DNA from: an uncultured Fretibacterium sp. | GTDB taxonomy: Bacteria; Synergistota; Synergistia; Synergistales; Aminobacteriaceae | NCBI RefSeq assembly: GCF_938040765.1 | Contig: NZ_CALIAA010000297.1 | Coordinates: 1 to 5,536 of the forward strand | Reading direction: 5' to 3' | Length of the DNA stretch: 5,536 nucleotides | Shown: positions 1 through 5,536 of the stretch, in pieces | How positions within the stretch are numbered: the first letter of the stretch is position 1 | How the letters are laid out: each line of letters starts with the position of its first letter | The notes under the pieces: generated by a model | Database searches by the model: none | What the model saw: only the letters and a program-made list of their open reading frames with translations | What the model was told of the DNA's origin: nothing | Program-made: the position numbers and the translations under genes

Positions 1-302
1 AATAAGTTGACCAGAATTCAAGGTGACTGAAACAAACAAAAACAAGAGAATACGAGTCTCCGTCCGGAAGCTGCAAACACGGAATGGAAAAAGCCTTACA
101 TCCGCGGGCCTACTGTACCACATTTAGAAGATGAACTCGGTAAAGGAGGAGATTCCGTTCTCGATGGTTGGGATTTGGGTCATGATTTGCATGGCGCGAA
201 ACTCCAGGGGGCTGTGTTTTTTGTCGATACCGTTTTATCCGGAAGGTCCCCACGCCGCTTCCCACCCTCGCTGATGATGCCGCTTTCAAGGCTTTGTTCT
301 TT

Positions 303-328
303 CATCCTCACTGCGCATCCTCACTGCG
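303..328. repeat. Perfect 13-bp tandem duplication
   Basis: The unit CATCCTCACTGCG occurs twice head to tail, at 303-315 and 316-328, without mismatches. It lies in the non-coding stretch downstream of recN. It may be a simple slippage duplication. No function is evident. Confidence 0.8.
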
Positions 329-356
329 AAAGCCGAGTGAAAGATCGTTTTACCGG

Positions 357-380
357 GGCTCGCCCCATAGGGGGGCAGCC
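357..380 (-). terminator. Possible hairpin terminator after recN
   Basis: GGCT (357-360) and GCCCC (362-366) pair with GGGGC (372-376) and AGCC (377-380), giving a 9-bp GC-rich stem with one bulged base at 361 and a 5-base loop. It starts about 31 bases beyond the recN stop codon, the right place for a transcription end. There is no T-tract after it on the minus strand (the following bases read CCGGTAAAACG), so it is not a standard intrinsic terminator. It may only protect the 3' end or be chance pairing in GC-rich DNA. Confidence 0.35.
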
Positions 381-411
381 GTGCCTATCGGCAATGGGCC
401 GCTCGGGCGTC

Positions 412-2064
412 TCATTCCCTGCCGGCCTCCCCCAGCAGGCGCCTCGCGTGCTCCTGCGCCTCCGCCAGGTCCGGGGAGCCGGAGAGCATCCGGGCGATCT
501 CGTGCACGCGCTCCTCGCCCTCGACGGCCCGTACCAGGGACTCGCCGCCCTCGCGGCGGACGAGGATGTGGCTGTCGCCCAAGGCCGCGATCGAGGCCTC
601 GTGGGTGACCAGGATGACCTGGGTACGCCGCGAGAGCTCCTTGAGCTTCTGTCCCGAGAGCACCGCGGCGCGCCCGCCCAGCCCGGCCTCCACCTCGTCG
701 AAGACGAGCGTCGGGGGCAGCCACGGGTCGGGCAGCGACAGCTGGAGCGCCAAAAGCAGCCGGCTCAGCTCCCCGCCGGAGGCGATCTTCTCGACGCGCC
801 CCGAACGCTTGCCCGTGCTGAGGAGGAACTCGGCCTCGTCAGCCCCGCTGCGGCGCAGCTTGTCCAAAGCCTTGAAGCGGACGGAGAATACGGTCCCCTC
901 CATCCCCAGGCCGGCAAGGAGGTCGTTGACCCTCCGCTCCAGTTCGGCCGAGGCGCTTCTGCGCCCCTCCCTCAGGGCCAGGGCCAGGGCGCTGGCCCTT
1001 TTCTTGAGCTCCCTGGCCCGCTGCGCGGTCTCCTCGAGCTGCGCGTAGCTGGCCTCCAGCCATTCGAGGCTCTCCGAGGCGTCCCGGCACCAGGCCAGCA
1101 GCTCCTCCTCGGTCCGGGTCCCGGACAGGCGCTTGAGCCGGCGGACGGCCCCAAGCCGGGCCTCCAGCTCCTCCCTCTCCTGCGCCTCGTTCGAGCGCGA
1201 ATCCAGAACGTCGCGAACAGACTCGGCGACATCCACGAATGCCTGCGCGCCCTCCGCCAAGGCGCGTCGCCCCTCGTCGCGTTCGGGCTCCGGCAGGAAC
1301 TCCAGCAGGGACTCCATGAGGTTCCGCAGTTCGTCCAGGAGGCCCTGTTCGGAGAGCCCCCCGGTGAGGCGGTCCAGGTTCTGCCTCGCCCGCTCCTGGA
1401 GGGACAGGCGACGGCCGAGCGCGCTCAGCCGCTCCTCGAGGACCCCTTCGAGCCCGGGCTCCGGCCGCACCCTTCGGACCAGCGCCAGAACCTCGTTGGC
1501 GTTGGCATAGCGGCGCTCGATCTCGGTCCGCCGCTCGTTCATCGTTCTCAGGTCCAGGTCGCAGGCGCGCGCCCGGTCGAATACGGTGCGAAGCTCCTCG
1601 GCCGCCGCGCGGGTCCCGGAATCGGTGCAGGCGTCCACCATGGAGAGCTGCCGGCCGACATCCAGAAGCTCCATCTGCGCGAACTGGCTTTGAATGCGGA
1701 GCAGGAGCCCCGCGGCCTGAGCGCAGGTCCCCAGGGGGACCGAGAGGCCCTGAAGGGCGCAGCGGGAGCGGTCCCCGCGCGACAGGACGCGCCGCACGAA
1801 GAGGGCCCCATCCTCCGGCTGGAGGGAGTCGTCCAGGTCGGGGAAGCGGGCGTCGGTCAGGAACACCGCCTCGACGCCGGCCTCGTCCTCCCCTCCGCGG
1901 ATCAGCGAGGACTGGCCGCGCGAGCCGGCGGCGAGCTCCAGGGCGCGGACGATGCTGCTCTTGCCCGCCCCGCTCTCACCGGTGATGACGGTCAGCCCCC
2001 GGCCCAGAGGGAGAACGGTGTGCCCGATGCCTCCGATGTTCCACAGGGTGAGGCGCTCCAGCAC
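412..2064 (-). CDS. recN: DNA repair protein RecN
   Basis: RecN is a cytoplasmic SMC-like ATPase that acts early in recombinational repair of double-strand breaks. The 550-residue product fits the family length. The N-terminal head carries Walker A GESGAGKS (29-36), followed by an R-S-R-type segment (about 96-102) and a Q-loop region at 124-135. Glu/Arg-rich helices of the coiled coil fill the middle. The C-terminal head has the ABC signature SGGELSR (429-435), Walker B LVFDEV (453-458) and the H-loop VTHE (around 486-489). I chose the GTG at 2064 because the protein then begins MLERLTLWNIG, like other RecNs, and it lies 8 bases after the nadK stop. The frame stays open upstream to 2226, but that part lies inside nadK and is not RecN-like. 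Oddity: the usual HGQHxHQ Q-loop motif reads QSQFAQM, keeping the Gln but losing the histidines. It is likely translated from the nadK transcript. Confidence 0.95.
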   Translation of the reverse strand: MLERLTLWNIGGIGHTVLPLGRGLTVITGESGAGKSSIVRALELAAGSRGQSSLIRGGEDEAGVEAVFLTDARFPDLDDSLQPEDGALFVRRVLSRGDRSRCALQGLSVPLGTCAQAAGLLLRIQSQFAQMELLDVGRQLSMVDACTDSGTRAAAEELRTVFDRARACDLDLRTMNERRTEIERRYANANEVLALVRRVRPEPGLEGVLEERLSALGRRLSLQERARQNLDRLTGGLSEQGLLDELRNLMESLLEFLPEPERDEGRRALAEGAQAFVDVAESVRDVLDSRSNEAQEREELEARLGAVRRLKRLSGTRTEEELLAWCRDASESLEWLEASYAQLEETAQRARELKKRASALALALREGRRSASAELERRVNDLLAGLGMEGTVFSVRFKALDKLRRSGADEAEFLLSTGKRSGRVEKIASGGELSRLLLALQLSLPDPWLPPTLVFDEVEAGLGGRAAVLSGQKLKELSRRTQVILVTHEASIAALGDSHILVRREGGESLVRAVEGEERVHEIARMLSGSPDLAEAQEHARRLLGEAGRE

Positions 2065-2072
2065 GGCGGGTC

Positions 2073-2948
2073 CTATTCCCTTTCGGTTCCCGGCCGGCTC
2101 TGTCCCCAGCCCAGCTTCTCCTGGACCAGGTCGAGGAAGGTGCGTTCGGGCATGGTTATGGTGCGGACGCACTTGTCCTGCGCCGGCTCGACGTCCACCC
2201 GGTCCCCGGGGAGGACCTCGTAGCAAAGCTGGCCGTCCTGGGTCAGGGTGATGTCCCGAGAGCCGTCGCGGGGGATGAGGGAGATGCGGTCCGCCGCCGC
2301 CGCCATCAGGGGACGGGAGTAGAGCGTGTGGGCGCAGAGCGGGGCCAGCAGCATGCTGTCGAGGTGGGGCGGGATGATGGGACCGCCTGCGGAGAGCGCG
2401 TAGGCGGTCGATCCCGTGGGGGAGGAGACGATGACCCCATCGGCGGGAAGGATGCCGAAGAAGCGGTCGTTGAAGCGCACCTCGATGTGGAGCAGGCGCG
2501 CGATGGCGTTCTTGCTCAGGACGAAGTCGTTGAGCGCGTAAAGCGTGTGGAGGGGAGCCCCGTTCCGATAGAGGACGCAGTGAAGGAGACGCCGCTCAAG
2601 GACGTTGTAGCGGCCGTTCAGGATGTTCTCCAGGTCCTCCTCCGCGCTGTCGGGCTTTCCCGAGGAGAGGAAGCCCAGATGCCCCAGGTTTATGCCGTAG
2701 AGGAGCGTTCCCGCGTCCAGGACATAGCGTGCGGCGCGCAGAAACGTTCCGTCCCCGCCGACCACGATGGCGACCTCGACCGTCCCGAGCCACTCCTCGT
2801 CGGAGAGTCCCGCTGCCGTCAGCACGGAGGCCTCCGGATGCGGCAGAAGGAAGGACAGCCCCCTGTCCCGCCCCCACTGCAGCAGACGTCTGGCCATCGC
2901 GACGGCCCCCGGCTTGTGCGCGTTGACGATCATCCCCAGTTTTTTCAT
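2073..2948 (-). CDS. nadK: NAD kinase
   Basis: NAD kinase phosphorylates NAD to NADP using ATP or polyphosphate and is the only route to NADP. The 291-residue protein has the family landmarks in order: an N-terminal start like MKKLGMIVN, GGDGT (64-68) with its catalytic Asp, GINLGHLGFL (85-94), the N-D pair of motif 2 (140-141), PADGVIVSSPTGSTAY (168-183) and the later DGQ (238-240). I chose ATG 2948 rather than the in-frame ATG at 3002. The upstream one overlaps a near-perfect -10 box and would add 18 low-complexity residues absent from the family. The Shine-Dalgarno is not clear: AGGG sits only about two bases from the ATG, with a G-run some 13 bases away. Downstream recN begins 8 bases after the TAG, so the two are probably one operon. 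nadK-recN proximity is common in Gram-positive-type genomes, often with argR between them; here argR is absent. Confidence 0.95.
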   Translation of the reverse strand: MKKLGMIVNAHKPGAVAMARRLLQWGRDRGLSFLLPHPEASVLTAAGLSDEEWLGTVEVAIVVGGDGTFLRAARYVLDAGTLLYGINLGHLGFLSSGKPDSAEEDLENILNGRYNVLERRLLHCVLYRNGAPLHTLYALNDFVLSKNAIARLLHIEVRFNDRFFGILPADGVIVSSPTGSTAYALSAGGPIIPPHLDSMLLAPLCAHTLYSRPLMAAAADRISLIPRDGSRDITLTQDGQLCYEVLPGDRVDVEPAQDKCVRTITMPERTFLDLVQEKLGWGQSRPGTERE

Positions 2949-3000
2949 TCCCTGCCGTTTCCCCCCGCCCGCAAACTGTCCCACCTTGCCGTTTTGCCTC

Positions 3001-3009
3001 ATTATATCA
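3001..3009 (-). promoter_or_regulatory. Extended -10 promoter for nadK-recN
   Basis: On the minus strand the bases read TGATATAAT, a perfect extended -10 (TGn plus TATAAT), inside the 78-bp gap between dcd and nadK. The hexamer 17 bases upstream (3024-3029, TAAGAA) is a poor -35, which an extended -10 can tolerate. Transcription would start near 2994, leaving a leader of about 45 bases before the nadK ATG. Such an AT-rich box stands out in this GC-rich neighbourhood. It implies that nadK-recN can be expressed independently of dcd. Confidence 0.6.
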
Positions 3010-3010
3010 G

Positions 3011-3035
3011 GAGCGGCGGGGATTTCTTACCGCTC
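3011..3035. repeat. Inverted repeat flanking the nadK -35 region
   Basis: GAGCGG (3011-3016) and CCGCTC (3030-3035) form 6-bp inverted arms with a 13-base spacer. They span the dcd stop codon and the -35 position of the nadK promoter. They could be an operator or a small hairpin at the end of the dcd message; no T-tract follows. Six-base arms may also be chance. Confidence 0.3.
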
Positions 3036-3464
3036 GAACTCCCGGTACATCAGGCTGGGCTGGATCCCCGTGTTGTTCTGATACTTGCCGCTGCGGTAGG
3101 GATCGTAGGCGCCCGCCAGGGTGTGGTAGTAGATCTGGCAGATCCCGACCCCCGGATAGATGCGGATGGGGTGGATGCAGAAGATCTCGAGCGTCCAGTA
3201 GCCCGCGAAGCCGACGTCGCCGAACCCCGCCGTCACGTGGATGCAGAGCCCGAGCCTTCCGGTGGAGGAGCGCCCCTCGAGCATGGGAACGTAGGCATCC
3301 GTCCGGGTGTACTCGACGGTGCGTCCCAGGTAGAGCCTGCCCGGCTCCAGGAGGAGCCCGTCCCCGGGGATGGCGAGCGTCTCGGTCTCGTTGGGGGTCT
3401 TCATGTCGAGGACCCCGCTTCGGTAGATCAGCAGCTCGTCGTGCAGGGTCAGGTTGTAGCTGTT
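3027..3464 (-). pseudogene. dcd: dCTP deaminase, 5' end replaced
   Basis: dCTP deaminase converts dCTP to dUTP and ammonia, the first step towards dTMP in many bacteria. The last 145 residues of the ORF, from NSYNLTLHDE to the C-terminal EFER, match the 170-odd-residue Dcd family closely. The active-site block EGRSSTGRLGL (684-694 of the ORF, with the Ser and Arg), HVTAGFGDVGF (697-707) and the catalytic Glu in TLEIF (714) are all present. So is the C-terminal GKYQNNTGIQPS segment that closes over the nucleotide. About 30 N-terminal residues (the usual MILSxxEI start) are missing and replaced by SDR sequence. No in-frame start could restore them. Lys and Glu codons are mainly AAG and GAG, as in nadK and recN, so this part belongs with the left-hand genome. 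nadK follows 78 bases later. Confidence 0.9.
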
Positions 3465-5327
3465 GCCGTCGCCGTCGGCGAGGCCGCAGGGGCGGAGGAT
3501 GGTCCAGTTCAGGCTGCTTTGTTTGAGGTAGATTTCGGCTTCGGTTTTGGCGCGGACGGCTTCGCCGAGTGCTTGTTTGAAAGGTTCGCTCATCATGTCC
3601 CATTGTTCGCCGCAGCCCATGCTGGTGACGAGGATGAAGTGGGCTTGGGAGGCGTGCTGTTCGAGGGCGCGGATGATGTGGAGGTTGCCGGTGGCGTCGC
3701 TGCGGATGCCTTGTTCGCGGTAGTGGCTGTCGAGGCGCTCCAAGATGTATTCGCGCACGGCGGCGACGTGTATTGGCGCGCCCAGCGCGGCGTCGTACTG
3801 CGCGGCGCTTTTGCCGAGCCATTCGCCCAGCGGCAGTGCCAGTTCGTTCTCGGTAATGAGGCGGATGAGGCTGATGGCCATGCGGCGCAGCGCGTAGGGG
3901 TCTTTGCTGCCGGTCGGTTTGGCGCCGATGGCGAAGCCGCCGACGAGGGTGTCGAGTTTTTCGGCGATGGCGAGCGCGAGGCCGGTGCGGGTTTGCGGCA
4001 GGGCGCCGCCCGCGCCGCGCGGTTGGTATTGTTCGTCCAAGGCGGCGGCGATGTCGGCGGCGTAGCCTTCGGCGGCGGCGTAGTAGCGCCCCATCAGCCC
4101 TTGTAGTTCGGGGAATTCCATCACCATTTCGGTCAAGAGGTCGCTTTTGCTGATGCGCGCGGCGGTGGCGACGTTTTCCGCGTCCGCGCCGCAGACGGGC
4201 GCGAGGGCGCGGCCAAGGGCTTCGAGGCGGCGGGTTTTGGCGGCAACCGAGCCGAGTTTTTCTTGGTAAACGACGTGTTCGAGGCGCGGCAGGTAGTCGG
4301 CGAGTTTGTGTTTGAGGTCTTGTTGCCAGAAGAATTCGGCGTCGGCGAAGCGCGGGCGGATGACTTTTTCGTTGCCTTTGCGCACGGCAGCTTCATCGGC
4401 GGATTCGAGGTTGGCAACCGCGATGAAGTGCGGGCGGATTTTGCCGTCCGCACCGACGACGGCGAAGGTTTTTTGGTTGTCCTGCATGGTGGTGATGAGG
4501 ACTTCTTGCGGCACGGCGAGGTAGCGCTCGTCAAAGCTGCCAGCGATGGCAACCGGCCATTCGGTGAGGCTCGCCACTTCTGCGAGCAATGCGGGCGGGA
4601 TGACGGCAACGCCACCGAGCGCCGCCGCTTTCGCCTCGACTTGCGCGCGGATGCTTTCCATGCGCGCGGCGTGGCTGGCGATGATGTGCGCGCCGCGCAG
4701 GTCGGCTTCGTAGCTGGTGGCGCTGGCGATGGCGACGGCTTGCGGGTGATGGACGCGGTGACCAAGCGTTTCGCGTCCCGCTTTGACGCCGAAGTATTCG
4801 AGCGGCAGCACGCGCGCGTCGGCCAAGGCGACGAGGCTCAACACCGGGCGGACGAAGCTCTGTTCGTGGTCGCCCCAGCGCATCCGCTTGGCAATGGGCA
4901 GGTTGTCGCAGACGTGGCGGAAGAGGTCGGGCAGAAGCGCTTCCAGCGACTGTCCGGGCTGTTCGCCGTAATACATCAGCCATTTGCCTTTGGGCGTGTC
5001 TTCGACGGCAAGGGCGGCGACGTCCACGCCGCAAGAGGCAGCGAAACCGAGCGCGGCTTTGCTCCAGTTGCCGTCTTGGTCTTTGGCGGCGGCAAGTGCC
5101 GGGCCTTTGCGCTCGATTTTTTGGTCGCTTTGCCGAGTGGCGAGGTCGCGGATGCGCCAGGCGAGGCGGCGCGGGGTGGCGAGCGCTTCGATGTCGCCAT
5201 GCGTGAGACCGGCGTTTGCGAGCGCCTGCGCCCAGAGGTCGCGTCCGGCGTCGGCAAGATGGGTAACGGCTTTGGTCGGCAGTTCTTCGACGCCGATTTC
5301 AATCAACAGGGTGGTGGTGGCGCTCAT
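3027..5327 (-). CDS. Composite ORF: GlyS, SDR fragment and Dcd in one frame
   Basis: One uninterrupted frame of 766 codons joins three unrelated protein pieces: GlyS residues 1 to about 543, an NAD(P)-binding SDR-like piece (about 544-621) and dCTP deaminase lacking its N-terminus (about 622-766). No linker separates them. GlyS loses its C-terminal anticodon-binding region, the SDR piece lacks its N-terminal nucleotide-binding part, and Dcd lacks its first 30 or so residues. Codon choice also changes at the SDR-Dcd join. An automatic annotation would probably call the whole ORF glycyl-tRNA synthetase beta subunit. I regard it as a chimera, most likely artificial; the parts are described in separate entries. 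Confidence 0.8.
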   Translation of the reverse strand: MSATTTLLIEIGVEELPTKAVTHLADAGRDLWAQALANAGLTHGDIEALATPRRLAWRIRDLATRQSDQKIERKGPALAAAKDQDGNWSKAALGFAASCGVDVAALAVEDTPKGKWLMYYGEQPGQSLEALLPDLFRHVCDNLPIAKRMRWGDHEQSFVRPVLSLVALADARVLPLEYFGVKAGRETLGHRVHHPQAVAIASATSYEADLRGAHIIASHAARMESIRAQVEAKAAALGGVAVIPPALLAEVASLTEWPVAIAGSFDERYLAVPQEVLITTMQDNQKTFAVVGADGKIRPHFIAVANLESADEAAVRKGNEKVIRPRFADAEFFWQQDLKHKLADYLPRLEHVVYQEKLGSVAAKTRRLEALGRALAPVCGADAENVATAARISKSDLLTEMVMEFPELQGLMGRYYAAAEGYAADIAAALDEQYQPRGAGGALPQTRTGLALAIAEKLDTLVGGFAIGAKPTGSKDPYALRRMAISLIRLITENELALPLGEWLGKSAAQYDAALGAPIHVAAVREYILERLDSHYREQGIRSDATGNLHIIRALEQHASQAHFILVTSMGCGEQWDMMSEPFKQALGEAVRAKTEAEIYLKQSSLNWTILRPCGLADGDGNSYNLTLHDELLIYRSGVLDMKTPNETETLAIPGDGLLLEPGRLYLGRTVEYTRTDAYVPMLEGRSSTGRLGLCIHVTAGFGDVGFAGYWTLEIFCIHPIRIYPGVGICQIYYHTLAGAYDPYRSGKYQNNTGIQPSLMYREFER
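3465..3698 (-). pseudogene. Internal fragment of an NAD(P)-binding SDR/NmrA-like protein
   Basis: About 78 residues inside the composite ORF resemble the middle of atypical short-chain dehydrogenase/NAD(P)H-binding proteins. These use a Rossmann fold to bind a nicotinamide cofactor; the substrate is usually unknown. Recognisable parts are GNLHIIRALEQ (helix before the strand), FILVTSMGCGEQW (strand with the Ser/Gly-rich turn), the KTEAE helix and WTILRPCGL, the family's typical I-x-RP-x-GL strand. The N-terminal GxxGxxG nucleotide-binding motif and the C-terminal part are absent, so it cannot work as an enzyme. Its codons favour AAA, GAA and CAA, like the adjoining glyS, so it may come from the same genome as glyS, but glycyl-tRNA synthetase never contains such a domain. 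Assignment to a specific subfamily is not possible from this piece. Confidence 0.75.
3699..5327 (-). CDS. glyS: Glycyl-tRNA synthetase beta subunit, C-terminally truncated
   Basis: GlyS is the beta subunit of the alpha2-beta2 glycyl-tRNA synthetase, which ligates glycine to tRNA-Gly; beta provides most tRNA recognition. The 543 residues carry family hallmarks: EIGVEELPTKA (10-20), TPRRLAW (51-57), ERKGPAL (72-78), MRWGDHEQSFVRPV (149-162), EVASLTEWPV (250-259), GNEKVIRPRFADAEFF (318-333), KSDLLTEMVMEFPELQGLMG (394-413) and SKDPYALRR (474-482). The match stops after HYREQGIRS (about 543), where an intact subunit of nearly 690 residues would continue into the C-terminal anticodon-binding domain. 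The start is firm: AAGGAG lies 7 bases before ATG 5327, and the ATG overlaps the TGA of glyQ, as in coupled glyQS operons. Codons lean to AAA and GAA, unlike the genes to the left. The sequence is of Beta/Gammaproteobacterial type, possibly Cardiobacterium-like (inference). Confidence 0.93.
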
Positions 5328-5430
5328 GCGGTTTCTCCTTGTTTACAGAGTGGGAAGCCCAGCGCTTCGCGGCTTTGGTACCAGGCGACGGCGGCGGCTT
5401 TGGAGATGGCGCGTACGCGCAGGATTGCCT
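5324..5430 (-). CDS. glyQ: Glycyl-tRNA synthetase alpha subunit, C-terminal end
   Basis: Only the last 34 or so residues are of GlyQ, the catalytic alpha subunit that forms glycyl-adenylate. Reading from about 5430, the peptide AILRVRAISKAAAVAWYQSREALGFPLCK matches the conserved GlyQ tail, where E. coli has a YILRIR...YYASREALGFP pattern. This is followed by a short QGETA extension and a TGA at 5326-5324. The TGA overlaps the glyS ATG by two bases, so translation of the two subunits is probably coupled. The frame is open to the window edge at 5536, but the upstream codons encode a ClpB-like segment instead of the rest of GlyQ, so the 5' part of the gene is missing here rather than merely out of view. 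Confidence 0.85.
5335..5340 (-). promoter_or_regulatory. Ribosome binding site of glyS
   Basis: AAGGAG on the minus strand lies 7 bases before the glyS ATG and within the last codons of glyQ. It fixes the start at 5327 and supports coupled translation of the two subunits. Confidence 0.85.
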
Positions 5431-5536
5431 GTGTCTCGCTTTCCCATTTCGCCTGGAGTTTCGCCTCTTCAGCGTGCAGCTCCTCCTTCTCTGCAACAAG
5501 AGCGGCAAGCTTTTCCTTCGAGGCCTCGTCCGTCTC
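5429..5536 (-). pseudogene. clpB: ClpB middle-domain fragment fused to glyQ tail
   Basis: The 36 codons entering from the window edge encode a highly charged helix with ETDEASKEKLAAL, EKEELHAEEAKLQAKW and ESE. This is the pattern of the ClpB/Hsp104 middle domain, the coiled coil that couples the disaggregase to DnaK. The family consensus is of the form KE-D-ASK-RL...L...W-xEK. The frame continues without a stop into the GlyQ tail. No known GlyQ has such an insertion. Lys and Glu codons here are mostly AAG and GAG, in contrast to the AAA/GAA preference of the GlyQ-GlyS part, which suggests a different source. A generic coiled coil is the alternative reading, but the ASK-x-x-L and KW motifs favour ClpB. 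Confidence 0.7.

Larger units (their letters stand above)
1..411. other. Intergenic or unassigned region downstream of recN
   Basis: I see no convincing gene here. The first 200 or so bases are visibly richer in A and T than the rest of the window. On the plus strand, the frame opening after the TGA at 28-30 reads as fairly protein-like up to about 210 (including a stretch WKKPYIRGPTVPHLEDELG) but has no clear start and no family I recognise. On the minus strand short open stretches exist but none has a good start. From about 240 onward the base composition matches the recN side. A 13-bp tandem repeat (303-328) and a hairpin (357-380) lie in the second half. The AT-richer edge could be foreign sequence joined to this contig. 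Confidence 0.5.

Noticed and set aside
164..274. Plus-strand 36-codon ORF after AAAGGAGGAG (142-151)
   Set aside because: The spacing to the ATG is long, the product has no recognisable feature, and the purine run may be part of another reading frame. Noted only as a possibility.
175..2223. Long plus-strand open frame (682 codons)
   Set aside because: It lies opposite recN, and its product is low-complexity with no family motifs. High GC content suppresses stops. The minus strand encodes full RecN motifs.
2065..2226. Upstream extension of RecN by 54 residues
   Set aside because: It lies inside nadK, is Arg/Gly/Pro-rich and not RecN-like. The GTG at 2064 gives the normal family N-terminus.
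2949..3002. Longer NAD kinase start at ATG 3002
   Set aside because: The ATG overlaps the -10 box, and the extra residues are not part of the family; ATG 2948 gives the typical start.
3007..3822. Minus-strand frame of 271 codons, Arg/Pro-rich
   Set aside because: It is an out-of-phase reading of dcd and the SDR piece; its composition is typical of a shifted GC-rich frame.
2328..4106. Long plus-strand open frame (592 codons) opposite nadK, dcd and glyS
   Set aside because: It crosses three minus-strand genes with clear motifs and encodes a Gly/Ala/Val/Glu-rich product without recognisable domains. It is a shadow frame.
3027..5327. A genuine new defence or nucleotide-signalling fusion enzyme
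   Set aside because: Dcd-like deaminases do take part in phage defence in other contexts, but here Dcd is a housekeeping type lacking its N-terminus and the partners are broken housekeeping genes. Nothing around it suggests a defence island.
1..5536. CRISPR array, tRNA, rRNA or insertion sequence
   Set aside because: I found no regularly spaced repeats, no cloverleaf-like sequence, no rRNA motifs and no transposase or terminal inverted repeats.

Overview
The window contains no novel system that I can support. It looks like a junction between pieces of at least two bacterial genomes, all read on the minus strand. The left part (about 1-3464) is strongly GC-rich, uses mainly AAG, GAG and CAG for Lys, Glu and Gln, and carries the 3' part of dcd, then nadK and recN. 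The host may be Synergistota-like, but this is tentative. The right part (about 3465-5430) prefers AAA, GAA and CAA. It encodes the two-subunit bacterial glycyl-tRNA synthetase (glyQ-glyS), with sequence most like Beta/Gammaproteobacteria of the Neisseria or Cardiobacterium kind. That placement is also tentative. If both guesses hold, an oral metagenome would be the natural source.

Layout in transcription order (high to low coordinates): a ClpB middle-domain coiled-coil fragment enters at 5536 and runs in frame into the C-terminus of GlyQ (stop at 5324). The GlyQ stop overlaps the glyS start (ATGA) at 5327. GlyS proceeds normally for about 543 residues, then switches in frame to about 78 residues of an NAD(P)-binding SDR/NmrA-like protein. 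That in turn switches in frame, near 3464, to dCTP deaminase lacking its first 30 or so residues (stop at 3027). After a 78-bp gap holding an extended -10 promoter comes nadK (2948-2073), then recN eight bases later (2064-412). Positions 1-411 hold no convincing gene and include a possible hairpin after recN.

nadK and recN are intact and likely co-transcribed: NAD kinase supplies NADP, and RecN is an SMC-like double-strand-break repair ATPase. Dcd supplies dUTP for thymidylate synthesis. GlyQ and GlyS together charge tRNA-Gly. The spliced ORFs lack domains essential to their families and codon use changes at two of the joins, so the most economical explanation is an assembly or amplification chimera. 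A natural multi-domain fusion is less likely but can be tested by spanning reads.
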